DNA of 64,000 bases, from contig NC_014376.1 in assembly GCF_000144625.1 (NCBI RefSeq), positions 2,604,001 through 2,668,000 of the forward strand. The letters run 5' to 3'. Shown piece by piece: positions 53,643 through 62,838 of this stretch. A program made the position numbers and the translations under genes. Every line of letters starts with the position of its first letter. The stretch's first letter is position 1. This DNA is from [Clostridium] saccharolyticum WM1 (GTDB taxonomy: Bacteria; Bacillota; Clostridia; Lachnospirales; Lachnospiraceae). The notes under the pieces are model-generated. The model saw nothing but the letters and a program-made list of their open reading frames with translations, did not search any database and was not told where the DNA came from.

Positions 53643-54611
53643 CTATAATCCAAGGTATGCAAGCATGCAAAGAACCGCTGTCACAATGGCAAAAACAGCA
53701 ACCACCCGGGTTTCTGACCAACCGCTAAGCTCAAAGTGGTGATGGATAGGTGCCATCTTAAAAATCCTTTTTCCGCCTGTTCTCTTAAAATATGTCACCT
53801 GAATGATGACAGATAATACTTCGATCAAATAAATGAAACCGATAATGGCGATGAAAACAGGGATCTGCATCATAAACGCACTGGAGGCAACAAAGCCTCC
53901 CAGTCCAAGAGAACCGGTATCTCCCATGAACACTCTGGCAGGATACACATTAAACAGCAGAAAACCCAGAAGACTTCCCACCACTGCACCGGTAATGGGA
54001 CTGATGCCCGTATTTTCCCCAATTGACACTACGGTCAGGAACGTAGCTACCAGAATGGTAACGCTGGTACAAAGTCCATCCAGGCCATCCGTGAAATTTA
54101 CCCCGTTATCAGTCCCTATAACAATAAAAAATACCGCCGGCACAAAGAATATGCCTAAATTCAGATACAGCCCTTTTTCAAAGCCTCCGGTAAAGGGGAT
54201 CAGCATTTCGGTCCCCACATCCTTTGAATGAAGCAGATAATAGGCAAAAATGCCTGTGATGATTAACTGACCTGCCATCTTTTGAACTGGCGTAAGCCCC
54301 TCTGACCGCTTCATTACGATCTTGATGTAATCATCAAGGAATCCTACGATACCAAATCCTACGGTCACAAAAAGCACTGGAATGATCTTGGGATACTGCC
54401 TCACATAAAACAGCGACGTAATGATGATGCTGGTCAATATGATAAGCCCTCCCATAGTTGGAGTTCCCTGCTTTTTCAAATGGCTTTCGGGCCCTTCCTT
54501 GCGGACCTCCTGACCAAATTTCAGCCTGTGAAGAAATGGTATTACAATGGGACACAGCATGGCGCTGATGGCAAATGCTATGATGATTGCCAGAATCGTT
54601 TCGTTAATCAT
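53643..54611 (-). CDS. mraY: Phospho-MurNAc-pentapeptide transferase MraY
   Basis: A 322-residue integral membrane enzyme producing lipid I from UDP-MurNAc-pentapeptide and undecaprenyl phosphate. The three signature loops are present: GFLDDYIKI near 95, NFTDGLDGLCTS near 170 and APIHHHFELSGWSE near 290; ten helices are evident. ATG 54611 has GAGG six bases upstream; an earlier in-frame codon lacks support. It is 75 bases downstream of the second PBP gene. Confidence 0.96.
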   Translation of the reverse strand: MINETILAIIIAFAISAMLCPIVIPFLHRLKFGQEVRKEGPESHLKKQGTPTMGGLIILTSIIITSLFYVRQYPKIIPVLFVTVGFGIVGFLDDYIKIVMKRSEGLTPVQKMAGQLIITGIFAYYLLHSKDVGTEMLIPFTGGFEKGLYLNLGIFFVPAVFFIVIGTDNGVNFTDGLDGLCTSVTILVATFLTVVSIGENTGISPITGAVVGSLLGFLLFNVYPARVFMGDTGSLGLGGFVASSAFMMQIPVFIAIIGFIYLIEVLSVIIQVTYFKRTGGKRIFKMAPIHHHFELSGWSETRVVAVFAIVTAVLCMLAYLGL

Positions 54612-54686
54612 GTCACACCTCAATATTTTATGTATTTGTATTTCAAAAGTACACAGTAAGTAGTATACGTCTTTTTGCTTGAATAA

Positions 54687-56447
54687 TCAACCATAGATTC
54701 GAAACGCCGAAACAGTTTTTTCCTCCGTTGGCTGGATTCCCAGGTATGGAAGAATATTCTTAAAAATATCTGCAATGACCGGTGCAGCAATGGTTCCGCC
54801 GTAATAAATCCCCTGAGGCTCATCGATGGTAATGAGGGCTATCACCTGGGGATTATCTGCCGGAGCAAAGCCTATAAAAGACGAAATGTACTTTTTCAGA
54901 CTTCTTGGAAGTTTTTCAGAGGTAGCTGTTTTTCCGCCCACCCGGTAGCCGTTGACCTGCGCCCTTTTTCCGCTTCCCTCCGCCACGACCTGTTCCAGAA
55001 TATAACGCATGGTTTCGCTGGTTTGCGGGGAAAGGATCCCCTCTTTTACAGGATAAGTGAAGGTATTGACCGAAGATCCGTCTGTGCTCACTGATTTCAC
55101 TCCAAAATGAGGAGTGACACGGTTCCCTCCATTAATTATGGCAGAGGCAGTGGTGATCAGCTGCATGGGAGTGATCTGGAATGACTGGCCAAAGGAAACG
55201 GTTGCCAGTTCCACAAGCCCCATATCTTCTTTTTTGTGCATAATGGTCGATGCTTCCCCGGGAAGGTCGATCCCGGTTTTTCCCTTTAAGCCAAACTGTT
55301 CAAAATATTTATAGTAATTATCCACGCCAAGCCGCTGTCCTACATCGATCAAAACAGGGTTGCAGGAATTCATCATGCCCTGAAGAAAGGTTTCCGAGCC
55401 ATGGCCTCCTACCTTATGACATCTGATTTTACGATCTTCTACCACCCGGAAGCCGGGGCATGAAAAATTGTCGTCAAGCTTCACCGCACCTGCTTCCAGC
55501 CCTGCGGCCGCAGTAACGATCTTAAAAGTAGAGCCCGGTTCATAGGTGTCGTTAATGCATGGATTTCTCCACATCTTGTTAAGGAGATCCTGTTTTTCTT
55601 TGTCAGATGCAGGAACTCCTGCATCCATAGTTAGCGTAAACGGATCATTTAAATTAAATTCAGGTGCATTTACCATTGCCATTATTTCCCCGTTCTGTGG
55701 ATTCATGACAATGATCGACACTCTTTTTGCACCCTTTTTCTCCATCACCTGATATGCTGCCTGCTCACAATACCGCTGGATATTCACATCCAGGCTGATA
55801 TATAAGTCCTGTCCTGCCACAGGCTCGATTCTGTCCTCTGCCGCATTTTCAATCTCAATTCCCGCTGCATCGGACATGGTCAGAATTTTTCCGTTAAGGC
55901 CTTTTAAGTATTGTTCGTATTTTACTTCCAGACCGATGATTCCCTGGTTATCCCCTCCTGTAAAACCGAGTACCGTAGAAGCCAGGGTATCATAAGGATA
56001 ATAACGCTTATAATCCTCATCCACCTTTACGCCTTCTAAATGATAGCTGCGGATCTGATCTCCCAGAGCCTTGTCTACATTCGTCTTAATAATTTCCCTG
56101 GAACTGTATTTTTCTACCTTTTTCCGAACTTCATCCTCCTGAAGGCCCAGCTCTCTGGAAAGGACCGCGACAACTTCATCCGCCTTTCTGATCTGGTTGT
56201 GTATGACCGATATGGTACATACCGTCCGGTTAGTGGCAATGACCATCCCATTGGCATCAATGATATTTCCTCTGGCGGCTTTTATGGTCCTTTCCCGTTC
56301 ATGAAGGTCTAATGCCATGGCACCGTAATGCTCAGAACGAAAAATCATTAGAAAAATAAGCCGCCCCATAAGTCCTGTCATGGCAAGAAATAACAGGAAA
56401 AACAGGATGGCTATTTTCTCTCTGTGATGTGTCTTATTCGAACTCAT
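54687..56447 (-). CDS. Class B penicillin-binding protein (FtsI/SpoVD-like), with a variant KTA motif
   Basis: A 586-residue transpeptidase. A short cytoplasmic segment and TM helix (about 10-32) precede a PBP-dimer domain (NIIDANGMVIATNRTVCTI) and the transpeptidase domain. The nucleophile is in PGSTFKI, the second motif is SCN in MMNSCNPVLID, and the third is KTAT (K506-T-A-T) where the family usually has KTG; the codon is clearly GCT. No PASTA domain is present. Start ATG 56447 has GGAG six bases before it. The neighbouring PBP at 56521 keeps normal KTGT. One of these is probably vegetative FtsI, the other SpoVD. Confidence 0.88.
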   Translation of the reverse strand: MSSNKTHHREKIAILFFLLFLAMTGLMGRLIFLMIFRSEHYGAMALDLHERERTIKAARGNIIDANGMVIATNRTVCTISVIHNQIRKADEVVAVLSRELGLQEDEVRKKVEKYSSREIIKTNVDKALGDQIRSYHLEGVKVDEDYKRYYPYDTLASTVLGFTGGDNQGIIGLEVKYEQYLKGLNGKILTMSDAAGIEIENAAEDRIEPVAGQDLYISLDVNIQRYCEQAAYQVMEKKGAKRVSIIVMNPQNGEIMAMVNAPEFNLNDPFTLTMDAGVPASDKEKQDLLNKMWRNPCINDTYEPGSTFKIVTAAAGLEAGAVKLDDNFSCPGFRVVEDRKIRCHKVGGHGSETFLQGMMNSCNPVLIDVGQRLGVDNYYKYFEQFGLKGKTGIDLPGEASTIMHKKEDMGLVELATVSFGQSFQITPMQLITTASAIINGGNRVTPHFGVKSVSTDGSSVNTFTYPVKEGILSPQTSETMRYILEQVVAEGSGKRAQVNGYRVGGKTATSEKLPRSLKKYISSFIGFAPADNPQVIALITIDEPQGIYYGGTIAAPVIADIFKNILPYLGIQPTEEKTVSAFRIYG

Positions 56448-56520
56448 CCACTGCTCCATCACCATTATTTCTACAGTATATGAATTTCCGGAGTTTTTAT
56501 GAGTTCTAAAAAAAAGTTCC

Positions 56521-58740
56521 TTACTGACCCGGGGTCTCATCTGAAGGAAGTGAAGCCGGCAGATCGGAGCCGTCATCTCCTGCCTCTCTGTTGACATACT
56601 CTTCCGATGGATTTAAATACTCATCCGGGACCGGCTGCCCATCTTCCAAGGTAGGAACCGCTCCAGTGGTTTCTTCTGTTCCAGATTCCCCTGAGGCGGT
56701 TTCTTCCTGGGAAGCCCCTTCTGTTTCGCTGGTGATACCTTCCTGACCTGGAAGCTTTGCCGCCTCATCCGGCAGCGGTGAAGATTCCACATCGGTATCC
56801 GGAAACACATTTAAATAAGGAAGAATCTCAGTCATAATCTTCTGAAAAATCTCGCTGGCATAGGTGCTGTGAGGCTGATCCTCCACATGGGGTTCATCAA
56901 CCACAACGTAAACCAGAACCTGCGGATTATCCGCCGGGGCGTAGCCGCAGAAGGACACCACGTAATTGGTCTTGTCACGGGGAATCTTCTCCGCTGTACC
57001 GGTTTTTCCGGCAATTTTATATCCTGTCACCTTTGCGGCTCCTCCGGTTCCTCCTGCCGCATTAACAGTCTTAAACAGCGATTCATTGATGAACTTTGTG
57101 GTGGATTCCGATACGGTTTCCCTGACCAGGACTGGTTCTGCCTTTTTTATCACAGAACCCTGCTCGTTTAAGATTTGCTTCACCACATGAGGTTCATAGT
57201 AGGAACCGCCGTTGATCACAGAGCAATAGGCCGCAGCCATCTGGATCATGGTACAGCTGAAGTTCTGTCCAAAGGAATTGGTCGCCAGATCCGTAGGTCC
57301 TGCCGTATTCTGGGTGTAAACCAGAGTCTTGTTGTCCGCTTCTCCAGGCAGGTCAATTCCTGTCTTGGAACCGAATCCAAAAATCTGCTGGTACTTATAG
57401 AACTTCTCTTTTCCCATCTGCTGGGCAATACGCATCATGACCACATTACAGGATTTCATCAATCCCTCCTGAACGGTAATAAGGCCATGGCCAAACCTGC
57501 TGACGCAGTTGATCTTATGTCCTCCGACTTCCAGGAACTTATTGCATTCGTAGGTTTCATTTCCGGTAATGGCCCCTTCTTCCATGGCGGCGGAGACGGT
57601 AAATATCTTTTCTGTTGATCCCGGTTCAAATCCATCGCTGATGCAGAAATTGCGCCAGGTCTGGTTCCATGCCACCTGAGTCCCCAGTGACATAATTTCT
57701 TCGTTGGTATAATGTTGTGTAACGCTTGCTTCCGTTAAAGGCTGGGCGTCCTTATTCTTTCTCTTGTAATCGTCCATCGCCTCCTTGATCCCAAGCTGGC
57801 GGAGCACATCATCGGTATACTCCGGCCTTAAGGTTCTGGGATTGTTTAAATCAAAAGCCTTATCGTTTGCCATCGCCAGGACTTCGCCGTTATTGGGGTC
57901 CATAACGATTACGCCCACCCGCTTGCTTCCTGTATTCTGTTCCCATTGGGAAATATATTTTTCAATGATCTTCTGAATATTTACATCCATGGTGGAAACC
58001 ACATTGTTGCCGTTAGAGGCTGGTTTAATGACTCTTTCTAAGTTAGAATCGTCATTTAAGTACCCATATTCCCTTCCGTTGGTTCCCATAAGAGTCGTAT
58101 TATAATACTGCTCGATTCCTCCTGACCCATCCATGCCGTCGCCGTTTGCAAAACCAATGATGTTGCAGCCCATAGAATTATAGGGATACACCCGTTTGTA
58201 TTCATCCTCAAACCAGATCCCCTTAATGGCCTTCCCACCCTTTTTCAGAGTCTCCGCCTGCTCAGCCTTGTACTTTTCATACTTTTCCTTATCGTCATAT
58301 GTCAGCTGCTTTGCATAGCGTACATACTGTTTATCCTTCTTCTCCTGGATCAGATTCATGATTTCTGTCCGGTCATAGCCAAAGCATTCTGTCAGAGCTG
58401 ACAAAGTCGGCTCCAGAAAAGCCTCCTGATCTGACATGATCTGCTTGGGATCCAGGATTAAATTGTATACTTTTTCACTGGTAGCCAGGTAGGTTCCATT
58501 CCGGTCCATGATGTCCCCGCGCCGAAAGGGAATGGTACGGCTGTCGTATTCCTGCTGGGACAGCACGATCTGGTTATAATCTTCCTTTTTATTCGTCATC
58601 AGATTATACAGGGTCAAAACTAATGCAAACAAAGCCAGCGTAATTACCAGAACAGTAATCGCCAGCTTTTCCTGCATATAACGGGGAAATACCTTACTCT
58701 TTTTATTCCTGTTTTTATTAGTGCTTCGGGATATCCTCAT
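56521..58740 (-). CDS. Class B penicillin-binding protein (FtsI/SpoVD-like), acidic C-terminal tail
   Basis: A 739-residue transpeptidase. One TM helix (about 28-48) is followed by a PBP-dimer domain (DIMDRNGTYLATS) and a transpeptidase with PGSTEKI, SCN in MKSCNVVMM and AGKTGTAEK, so all three active-site boxes are intact. After about residue 650 a 90-residue tail rich in Glu, Thr, Ser and Pro follows. It overlaps the ftsL end by 23 bases; no clear SD precedes ATG 58740, so translation may be coupled. It is clearly longer than its neighbour and retains an insert (about 150-190) not seen there. Confidence 0.9.
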   Translation of the reverse strand: MRISRSTNKNRNKKSKVFPRYMQEKLAITVLVITLALFALVLTLYNLMTNKKEDYNQIVLSQQEYDSRTIPFRRGDIMDRNGTYLATSEKVYNLILDPKQIMSDQEAFLEPTLSALTECFGYDRTEIMNLIQEKKDKQYVRYAKQLTYDDKEKYEKYKAEQAETLKKGGKAIKGIWFEDEYKRVYPYNSMGCNIIGFANGDGMDGSGGIEQYYNTTLMGTNGREYGYLNDDSNLERVIKPASNGNNVVSTMDVNIQKIIEKYISQWEQNTGSKRVGVIVMDPNNGEVLAMANDKAFDLNNPRTLRPEYTDDVLRQLGIKEAMDDYKRKNKDAQPLTEASVTQHYTNEEIMSLGTQVAWNQTWRNFCISDGFEPGSTEKIFTVSAAMEEGAITGNETYECNKFLEVGGHKINCVSRFGHGLITVQEGLMKSCNVVMMRIAQQMGKEKFYKYQQIFGFGSKTGIDLPGEADNKTLVYTQNTAGPTDLATNSFGQNFSCTMIQMAAAYCSVINGGSYYEPHVVKQILNEQGSVIKKAEPVLVRETVSESTTKFINESLFKTVNAAGGTGGAAKVTGYKIAGKTGTAEKIPRDKTNYVVSFCGYAPADNPQVLVYVVVDEPHVEDQPHSTYASEIFQKIMTEILPYLNVFPDTDVESSPLPDEAAKLPGQEGITSETEGASQEETASGESGTEETTGAVPTLEDGQPVPDEYLNPSEEYVNREAGDDGSDLPASLPSDETPGQ

Positions 58741-59200
58741 TCTGTCTTACATACTCACTTTCCGTCTTATCATAGTGAAGGATCTGGTCTTTGTTCGCAT
58801 AGACCATACCAAGTTCCTCAGTAGCTACTTTGTATATATGGTCTAAATCGACGGAAGTGTTGATGTTCATTTCCAGTGCATCATTTTCAGTTTTCAAATG
58901 TTCCAGTTTTGCTTCTAAAAGCTCAACGCCATGGATATTGGCTGTAATAGAGGACTGCAAATGCAGATAATTCACGCACAGGCAGAGGGTGCAGACTGCA
59001 GCAATGGTCAGCATGACCACATAAGGCAAGTCCATCTGCAAGGCTTTTTCACGGTTTCTTCTGACCTGATGGTTTACCGGCGGACGACGGTTTTCATCTG
59101 GTGTATGGACCGGCAATGGAACCGGCATGGCTTTACGAACAGTATTTCCCTGTACGTAAGAGGAATTCCCATAGGAACGCACATTCTTTCTTGCAGCCAC
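58718..59200 (-). CDS. ftsL: FtsL-like cell division protein
   Basis: A 160-residue bitopic protein. A basic cytoplasmic region (about 1-55) precedes one helix (about 60-80, YVVMLTIAAVCTLCLCVNYL) and a leucine-zipper-like coiled coil (LLEAKLEHLKTENDALEMNIN). It corresponds in layout and position to FtsL, which pairs with DivIC and FtsQ. I start at GTG 59200 because GGGAGG stands eight bases upstream; the frame extends 30 bases into rsmH but lacks a site there. The long Pro/Arg-rich tail is a clostridial feature. Confidence 0.82.
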   Translation of the reverse strand: MAARKNVRSYGNSSYVQGNTVRKAMPVPLPVHTPDENRRPPVNHQVRRNREKALQMDLPYVVMLTIAAVCTLCLCVNYLHLQSSITANIHGVELLEAKLEHLKTENDALEMNINTSVDLDHIYKVATEELGMVYANKDQILHYDKTESEYVRQNEDIPKH

Positions 59201-59216
59201 TCTCTCTTCCTCCCTT

Positions 59217-60155
59217 TTATATTCGTTCAAACACCCGAAGTTTTGAACTCTTTGAACGTTTGTTTTCTTCTATCTCTTCTTCTGATGGTACAATGGGCTT
59301 TCTTGTAATCACTTTGCCCTTACTCTTCCTTCCGCAGACGCAGACAGGAAAATCAGACGGACAAATGCACGGATTCTCGTTGGTCCTAAATCTTGTTTTC
59401 ACCATCCTGTCTTCCAGGGAATGAAACGTGATAATGGACAGCCGCCCTCCCGGATTTAACAGATCAATCATGGTATCAAGTGATTTGTTTAAAACCTCCA
59501 GTTCCTTATTCAGTTCGATTCTTATGGCCTGAAATGTTCGTTTAGAGGGGTGTCCTCCCACTGCCCTTACCCTCGCAGGTATGGCCTCTTTGATGATTTC
59601 CGTCAGTTCTCCGGTTGTCTCAATGGGCTTTCCCTGTCTGGCCCTTACAATATGTTTTGCAATATTCTTTGCAAACTTATCCTCACCATAATCCCGTATG
59701 ATCCGGTATAAGTCAAATTCACTGTAGGAATTGATGATATCGGCTGCCGTCTGCTCATTCCTCTGGTCCATCCGCATGTCCAAAGGCGCATCATCTTCCC
59801 TGTAGGTAAATCCTCTTTCCGGCTTATCAAGCTGGTAAGAGGATACCCCAAGGTCTAAGTAAATTCCGTCCACCTTTTCAATTCCCAAATCCTTTAGTAC
59901 TGTCTGTATATTTTCGTAATTGCTTCTTACGACTGTTACCTTATCTTCATAATCCTTCAGCCGTTCTGCGGCTGCCTTAATGGCATCCCCATCCTGATCA
60001 ATTCCGATTAATCTTCCGTATGTTCCCAGGCGCTTACACACTTCCAAAGCATGTCCGCCTCCTCCCAGCGTTCCGTCCACATAAATTCCGTCCGGCTTTA
60101 CATTCAGGCTGTCAATGGTCTCATAAAGCAGCACTGACTTGTGTTCAAACATCAT
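59217..60155 (-). CDS. rsmH: 16S rRNA (cytosine1402-N4)-methyltransferase RsmH
   Basis: A 312-residue SAM enzyme (formerly MraW) modifying C1402 of 16S rRNA. The loop [14 protein letters not shown] near 28, [20 protein letters not shown] near 100 and [12 protein letters not shown] near 255 are characteristic. It begins ATGATG at 60155, overlapping the mraZ stop. As in most bacteria it is the second gene of the dcw cluster. Confidence 0.97.
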   Translation of the reverse strand: MMFEHKSVLLYETIDSLNVKPDGIYVDGTLGGGGHALEVCKRLGTYGRLIGIDQDGDAIKAAAERLKDYEDKVTVVRSNYENIQTVLKDLGIEKVDGIYLDLGVSSYQLDKPERGFTYREDDAPLDMRMDQRNEQTAADIINSYSEFDLYRIIRDYGEDKFAKNIAKHIVRARQGKPIETTGELTEIIKEAIPARVRAVGGHPSKRTFQAIRIELNKELEVLNKSLDTMIDLLNPGGRLSIITFHSLEDRMVKTRFRTNENPCICPSDFPVCVCGRKSKGKVITRKPIVPSEEEIEENKRSKSSKLRVFERI

Positions 60156-60577
60156 ATACCAAGTCCTTCCATAGCTTCCGCGATTTCTTCCATATCTTCA
60201 TAGGTATTGGCTGCGATCCATGCATCCTTGCTCCAGATTTCAATTCGGCTTCCCACTCCCACGAGAACCGCGTCCTTGTCAATACCCGCATGCTCCCTTA
60301 ATACTGCCGGAAGAAGAATCCTTCCCTGCTTGTCCACCTCACAGGTGGTTGCTCCGGCCAGAAAGAATCTGGAAAACTTTCTGGCATTGGTGTTGGTCAG
60401 GGGCAGGCTTTTCAGCTTATTTTCCAGGGCAGTCCACTCATTGTTATCATACACAAATAAACAGCCATCTAGTCCCTTCGTTACAACGAATTCGTCTCCT
60501 AGCTGCTCTCTGAACTTCGATGGGACGATGAGACGCCCCTTTGCATCGACTGTATGATTGTATTCTCCCATGAACAT
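60152..60577 (-). CDS. mraZ: Transcriptional regulator MraZ
   Basis: A 141-residue DNA-binding regulator with two AbrB-like repeats: [16 protein letters not shown] near residue 9 and [16 protein letters not shown] near 85, each with the DxKGR/DxxGR motif. MraZ assembles as a ring and binds direct repeats upstream of its own gene, here at 60614-60659. I start at ATG 60577 (MFMGEYNHT), preceded by AGGTG; a start seven codons earlier is less likely. It heads the dcw cluster. Confidence 0.95.
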   Translation of the reverse strand: MFMGEYNHTVDAKGRLIVPSKFREQLGDEFVVTKGLDGCLFVYDNNEWTALENKLKSLPLTNTNARKFSRFFLAGATTCEVDKQGRILLPAVLREHAGIDKDAVLVGVGSRIEIWSKDAWIAANTYEDMEEIAEAMEGLGI

Positions 60578-60613
60578 ACCAATCACCTGCTTGTACATTG
60601 GTAGGGTTTTGGA

Positions 60614-60659
60614 CCACTATCCCACCATTTTCTACCACTTTGCACCACTTTCCTCCACT
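60614..60659 (-). promoter_or_regulatory. MraZ operator: five direct repeats
   Basis: Minus-strand AAGTGG-type boxes occur with CCACT complements at 60655, 60645, 60635, a variant at 60625 (CCATT) and at 60614: four spaced exactly ten bases and the last eleven. Ten-base direct repeats of GTGG are the recognised MraZ binding pattern. They lie between the promoter and the mraZ start, so binding would repress. Confidence 0.85.
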
Positions 60660-60668
60660 TATGGTTTA

Positions 60669-60697
60669 ATTCTAGTACATTTGCCGGGAAATAGCAA
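60669..60697 (-). promoter_or_regulatory. dcw cluster promoter
   Basis: Minus strand TTGCTA (60697-60692), 17 bases, TAGAAT (60674-60669), just upstream of the MraZ boxes. Confidence 0.65.
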
Positions 60698-60776
60698 GAA
60701 CAATTTCGTATAAATTTCATTTTGATTTGGCTACTCTGTAACTGCGGACACCATGCCTTAGATTTCTTCCAAAATA

Positions 60777-60830
60777 TGGAAAAAGCACCTCCTGAGGCAG
60801 TGTCGGGGAATACACTGGTCAGGAGATGCC
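60777..60830 (-). terminator. Terminator after the ABC importer operon
   Basis: A long imperfect hairpin (GCAyCTCCTGA/TCAGGAGrTGC with inner CAGTGT/ACACTG) at about 60785-60829, followed on the minus strand by TTTTTCC. It lies 15 bases past the stop at 60845. Confidence 0.85.
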
Positions 60831-60844
60831 TGTTTATTTTCTAT

Positions 60845-61774
60845 TTAGTTTTCTTTGCTGTAAGCCACTCCCAGCTTTGCCGGTACATTAAAATTCCTTC
60901 TTGATACGGTAAGCACAATGGTCAGCAGATAAGGCATTGCAATGAATAATTCGTTGGGGAAATAGCTTCCTCCTCCCACCGACTGCATATATATGGCGAT
61001 GGCCTCCGTAAGTCCGAAAACCACGGTTCCTGCGACGGCTCCTTTGGGATTCCAGTTGCCAAGAAAGCATATGGCAAATGCGATCCAGCCGCGGCCGCCG
61101 ATGATATTTGTGGTGAACATTCCCAAATATCCTACAGAGTAGAATGCACCTGCGATTCCTCCCATGACTCCTGCCAGCAGGACGGTAAAGAACCGGACCG
61201 CATTCACATTGATGCCGGCTACATCCACTGCTTCCGGATTTTCCCCGGTAGAACGAATGGTCAGACCAAAGGAAGTTTTAAATAAAAGGAAATAGGAAGC
61301 TGGAATGAGAAGGTAAACCACATAAGTCAATAAATTCTGCCGGAAGAAAACAGGGCCAATGACTGGAATCTGACTGAGGAGGGGAATGGCGATCTCAGGC
61401 AGAGGGCTGATTTTTAAAGGTGCGGTTGGGACTCCGAACAATACCCTTTGTAAATAGGTACAGATTCCTGCTGCCAGTACATTAATGGCAGTACCTGTCA
61501 CAACCTGGTGCTGTTTTAAATAAATACATACGACGCCATATACGGCTGCTGCCACAAGTCCTGATAGAATCGCGGCAAGAATGCCGATGAATGCGCTGCC
61601 GGTCAGATAGGTTCCCACAAATCCACCCCAGGCCCCCATAAGAAATATCCCTTCAATGGCAGTAACCATCATACCAGAACGCTCTGCGATTACTTCAGCT
61701 ATGGAGCCAAACAGCAGTGGAGTACTCATCATCAGAGCACGTTTTAATAAGCTTATGATCATAACCTGTTTCAC
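60845..61774 (-). CDS. ABC importer permease, nucleoside/simple sugar type (second permease)
   Basis: A 309-residue permease of the BPD_transp_2 family (COG1079), with about eight to nine helices. MMSTPLLFGSIAEVIAERSGMMVTAIEGIFLMGAW near the N-terminus and STGENPEAVDVAGINVNAVRFF near 170, which includes the EAA-like coupling loop, are typical. It starts within the end of the first permease gene (overlap of four bases). With 61771 and 62839 it forms a BMP-type importer for nucleosides or related compounds; the binding-protein gene would lie beyond the right edge. Confidence 0.92.
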   Translation of the reverse strand: MKQVMIISLLKRALMMSTPLLFGSIAEVIAERSGMMVTAIEGIFLMGAWGGFVGTYLTGSAFIGILAAILSGLVAAAVYGVVCIYLKQHQVVTGTAINVLAAGICTYLQRVLFGVPTAPLKISPLPEIAIPLLSQIPVIGPVFFRQNLLTYVVYLLIPASYFLLFKTSFGLTIRSTGENPEAVDVAGINVNAVRFFTVLLAGVMGGIAGAFYSVGYLGMFTTNIIGGRGWIAFAICFLGNWNPKGAVAGTVVFGLTEAIAIYMQSVGGGSYFPNELFIAMPYLLTIVLTVSRRNFNVPAKLGVAYSKEN

Positions 61775-62835
61775 GCTCCTTTCTGCAGTCTGCGCTTCTC
61801 TCTCCTGTTTTCCATATAGTGCCGGAAGAAATAGGATATGATAACGAACAGCATGACGAATCCCTGCATCAGATCTACAATGCTTGCAGGAACATTGACC
61901 CCTGGCATGCGGCCCATGAGATTTCCCATGACACCCAATGCACCAAATAATACAGAGGCAAAAATAATTCCAATGGGATTGGCATTCGCCAGTATGGCGA
62001 TACCCAGACCGGCGGAACCTACTCCGCTGTTAAAATCCTGGATCAGCATATGCTGAACCCCGTTAACTTCTGTGAATCCGGCAGCACCTGCCAGGGCGCC
62101 GCTGATAAAAAATGCGGTCACAAAGATCTTATTGGAATCAATTCCTGACATCCTGGCTGCGGAAGCGTTACTTCCAACTGCACGGATCCTGTATCCCAGA
62201 GGTGTTTTATAAAGCAGGATCCAAATGCCTACGGCAGCCAGAACTGCAAGTATAAATCCGATATGAAGCCTGGTTCCCTTTACGATGACAGGAAGCCATG
62301 CCGCCCTTGTTATGGCATCTGTCTGCGGGTACTCTCCCTTGGATTCCTTTAAAAATGTGCGCAGCAAATAATTCATGACCGCCAAAGCAACATAGGTGGA
62401 CATCATACTGACCAGAAACTCATTGGCCTTGTAGCGTGCCTTTAAAAATCCGATCAAAGCTCCCATAAGTCCTCCAGCCAGTGCCGTTGTAAGGCACACA
62501 AGGATCAGAAGCAGTGCTGTGGGTACCTTTCCGTCAAGCTGTAAAGACAGGGCTATGGCTGCAACAGAACCCATATAAAACTGTCCCTGTGCGCCAATGT
62601 TAAATAAGTTAGCCTTAAAGGTAAACGCAAACGCCAACGCTGTAAAAATAAGAGGCGTTGCCTTTAAAAATACTTCTCCCATGGTATATTTATCCGTAAA
62701 CATGGTCTTAATGGAATATACAAATACCTCTCCCGGATTAATATGCAGCAGCAAAAGCATGAGGCCGCTTAAGAGCAGGCCGGCAATGATGGCAGCAGCA
62801 TTTGTCACGATCATGTCTCTGATTTTTGTATTCAT
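61771..62835 (-). CDS. ABC importer permease, nucleoside/simple sugar type (first permease)
   Basis: A 354-residue permease (COG4603) with around ten helices. ATPLIFTALAFAFTFKANLFNIGAQGQFYMG near 55-85 and RAVGSNASAARMSGIDSNKIFVTAFFISGALAGAAGF near 215-250 are strongly conserved in the YufP/NupB group. It begins three bases after the ATPase stop. The basic C-terminus (ENRREKRRLQKG) is cytoplasmic. Confidence 0.93.
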   Translation of the reverse strand: MNTKIRDMIVTNAAAIIAGLLLSGLMLLLLHINPGEVFVYSIKTMFTDKYTMGEVFLKATPLIFTALAFAFTFKANLFNIGAQGQFYMGSVAAIALSLQLDGKVPTALLLILVCLTTALAGGLMGALIGFLKARYKANEFLVSMMSTYVALAVMNYLLRTFLKESKGEYPQTDAITRAAWLPVIVKGTRLHIGFILAVLAAVGIWILLYKTPLGYRIRAVGSNASAARMSGIDSNKIFVTAFFISGALAGAAGFTEVNGVQHMLIQDFNSGVGSAGLGIAILANANPIGIIFASVLFGALGVMGNLMGRMPGVNVPASIVDLMQGFVMLFVIISYFFRHYMENRREKRRLQKGA

Positions 62836-62838
62836 GCC

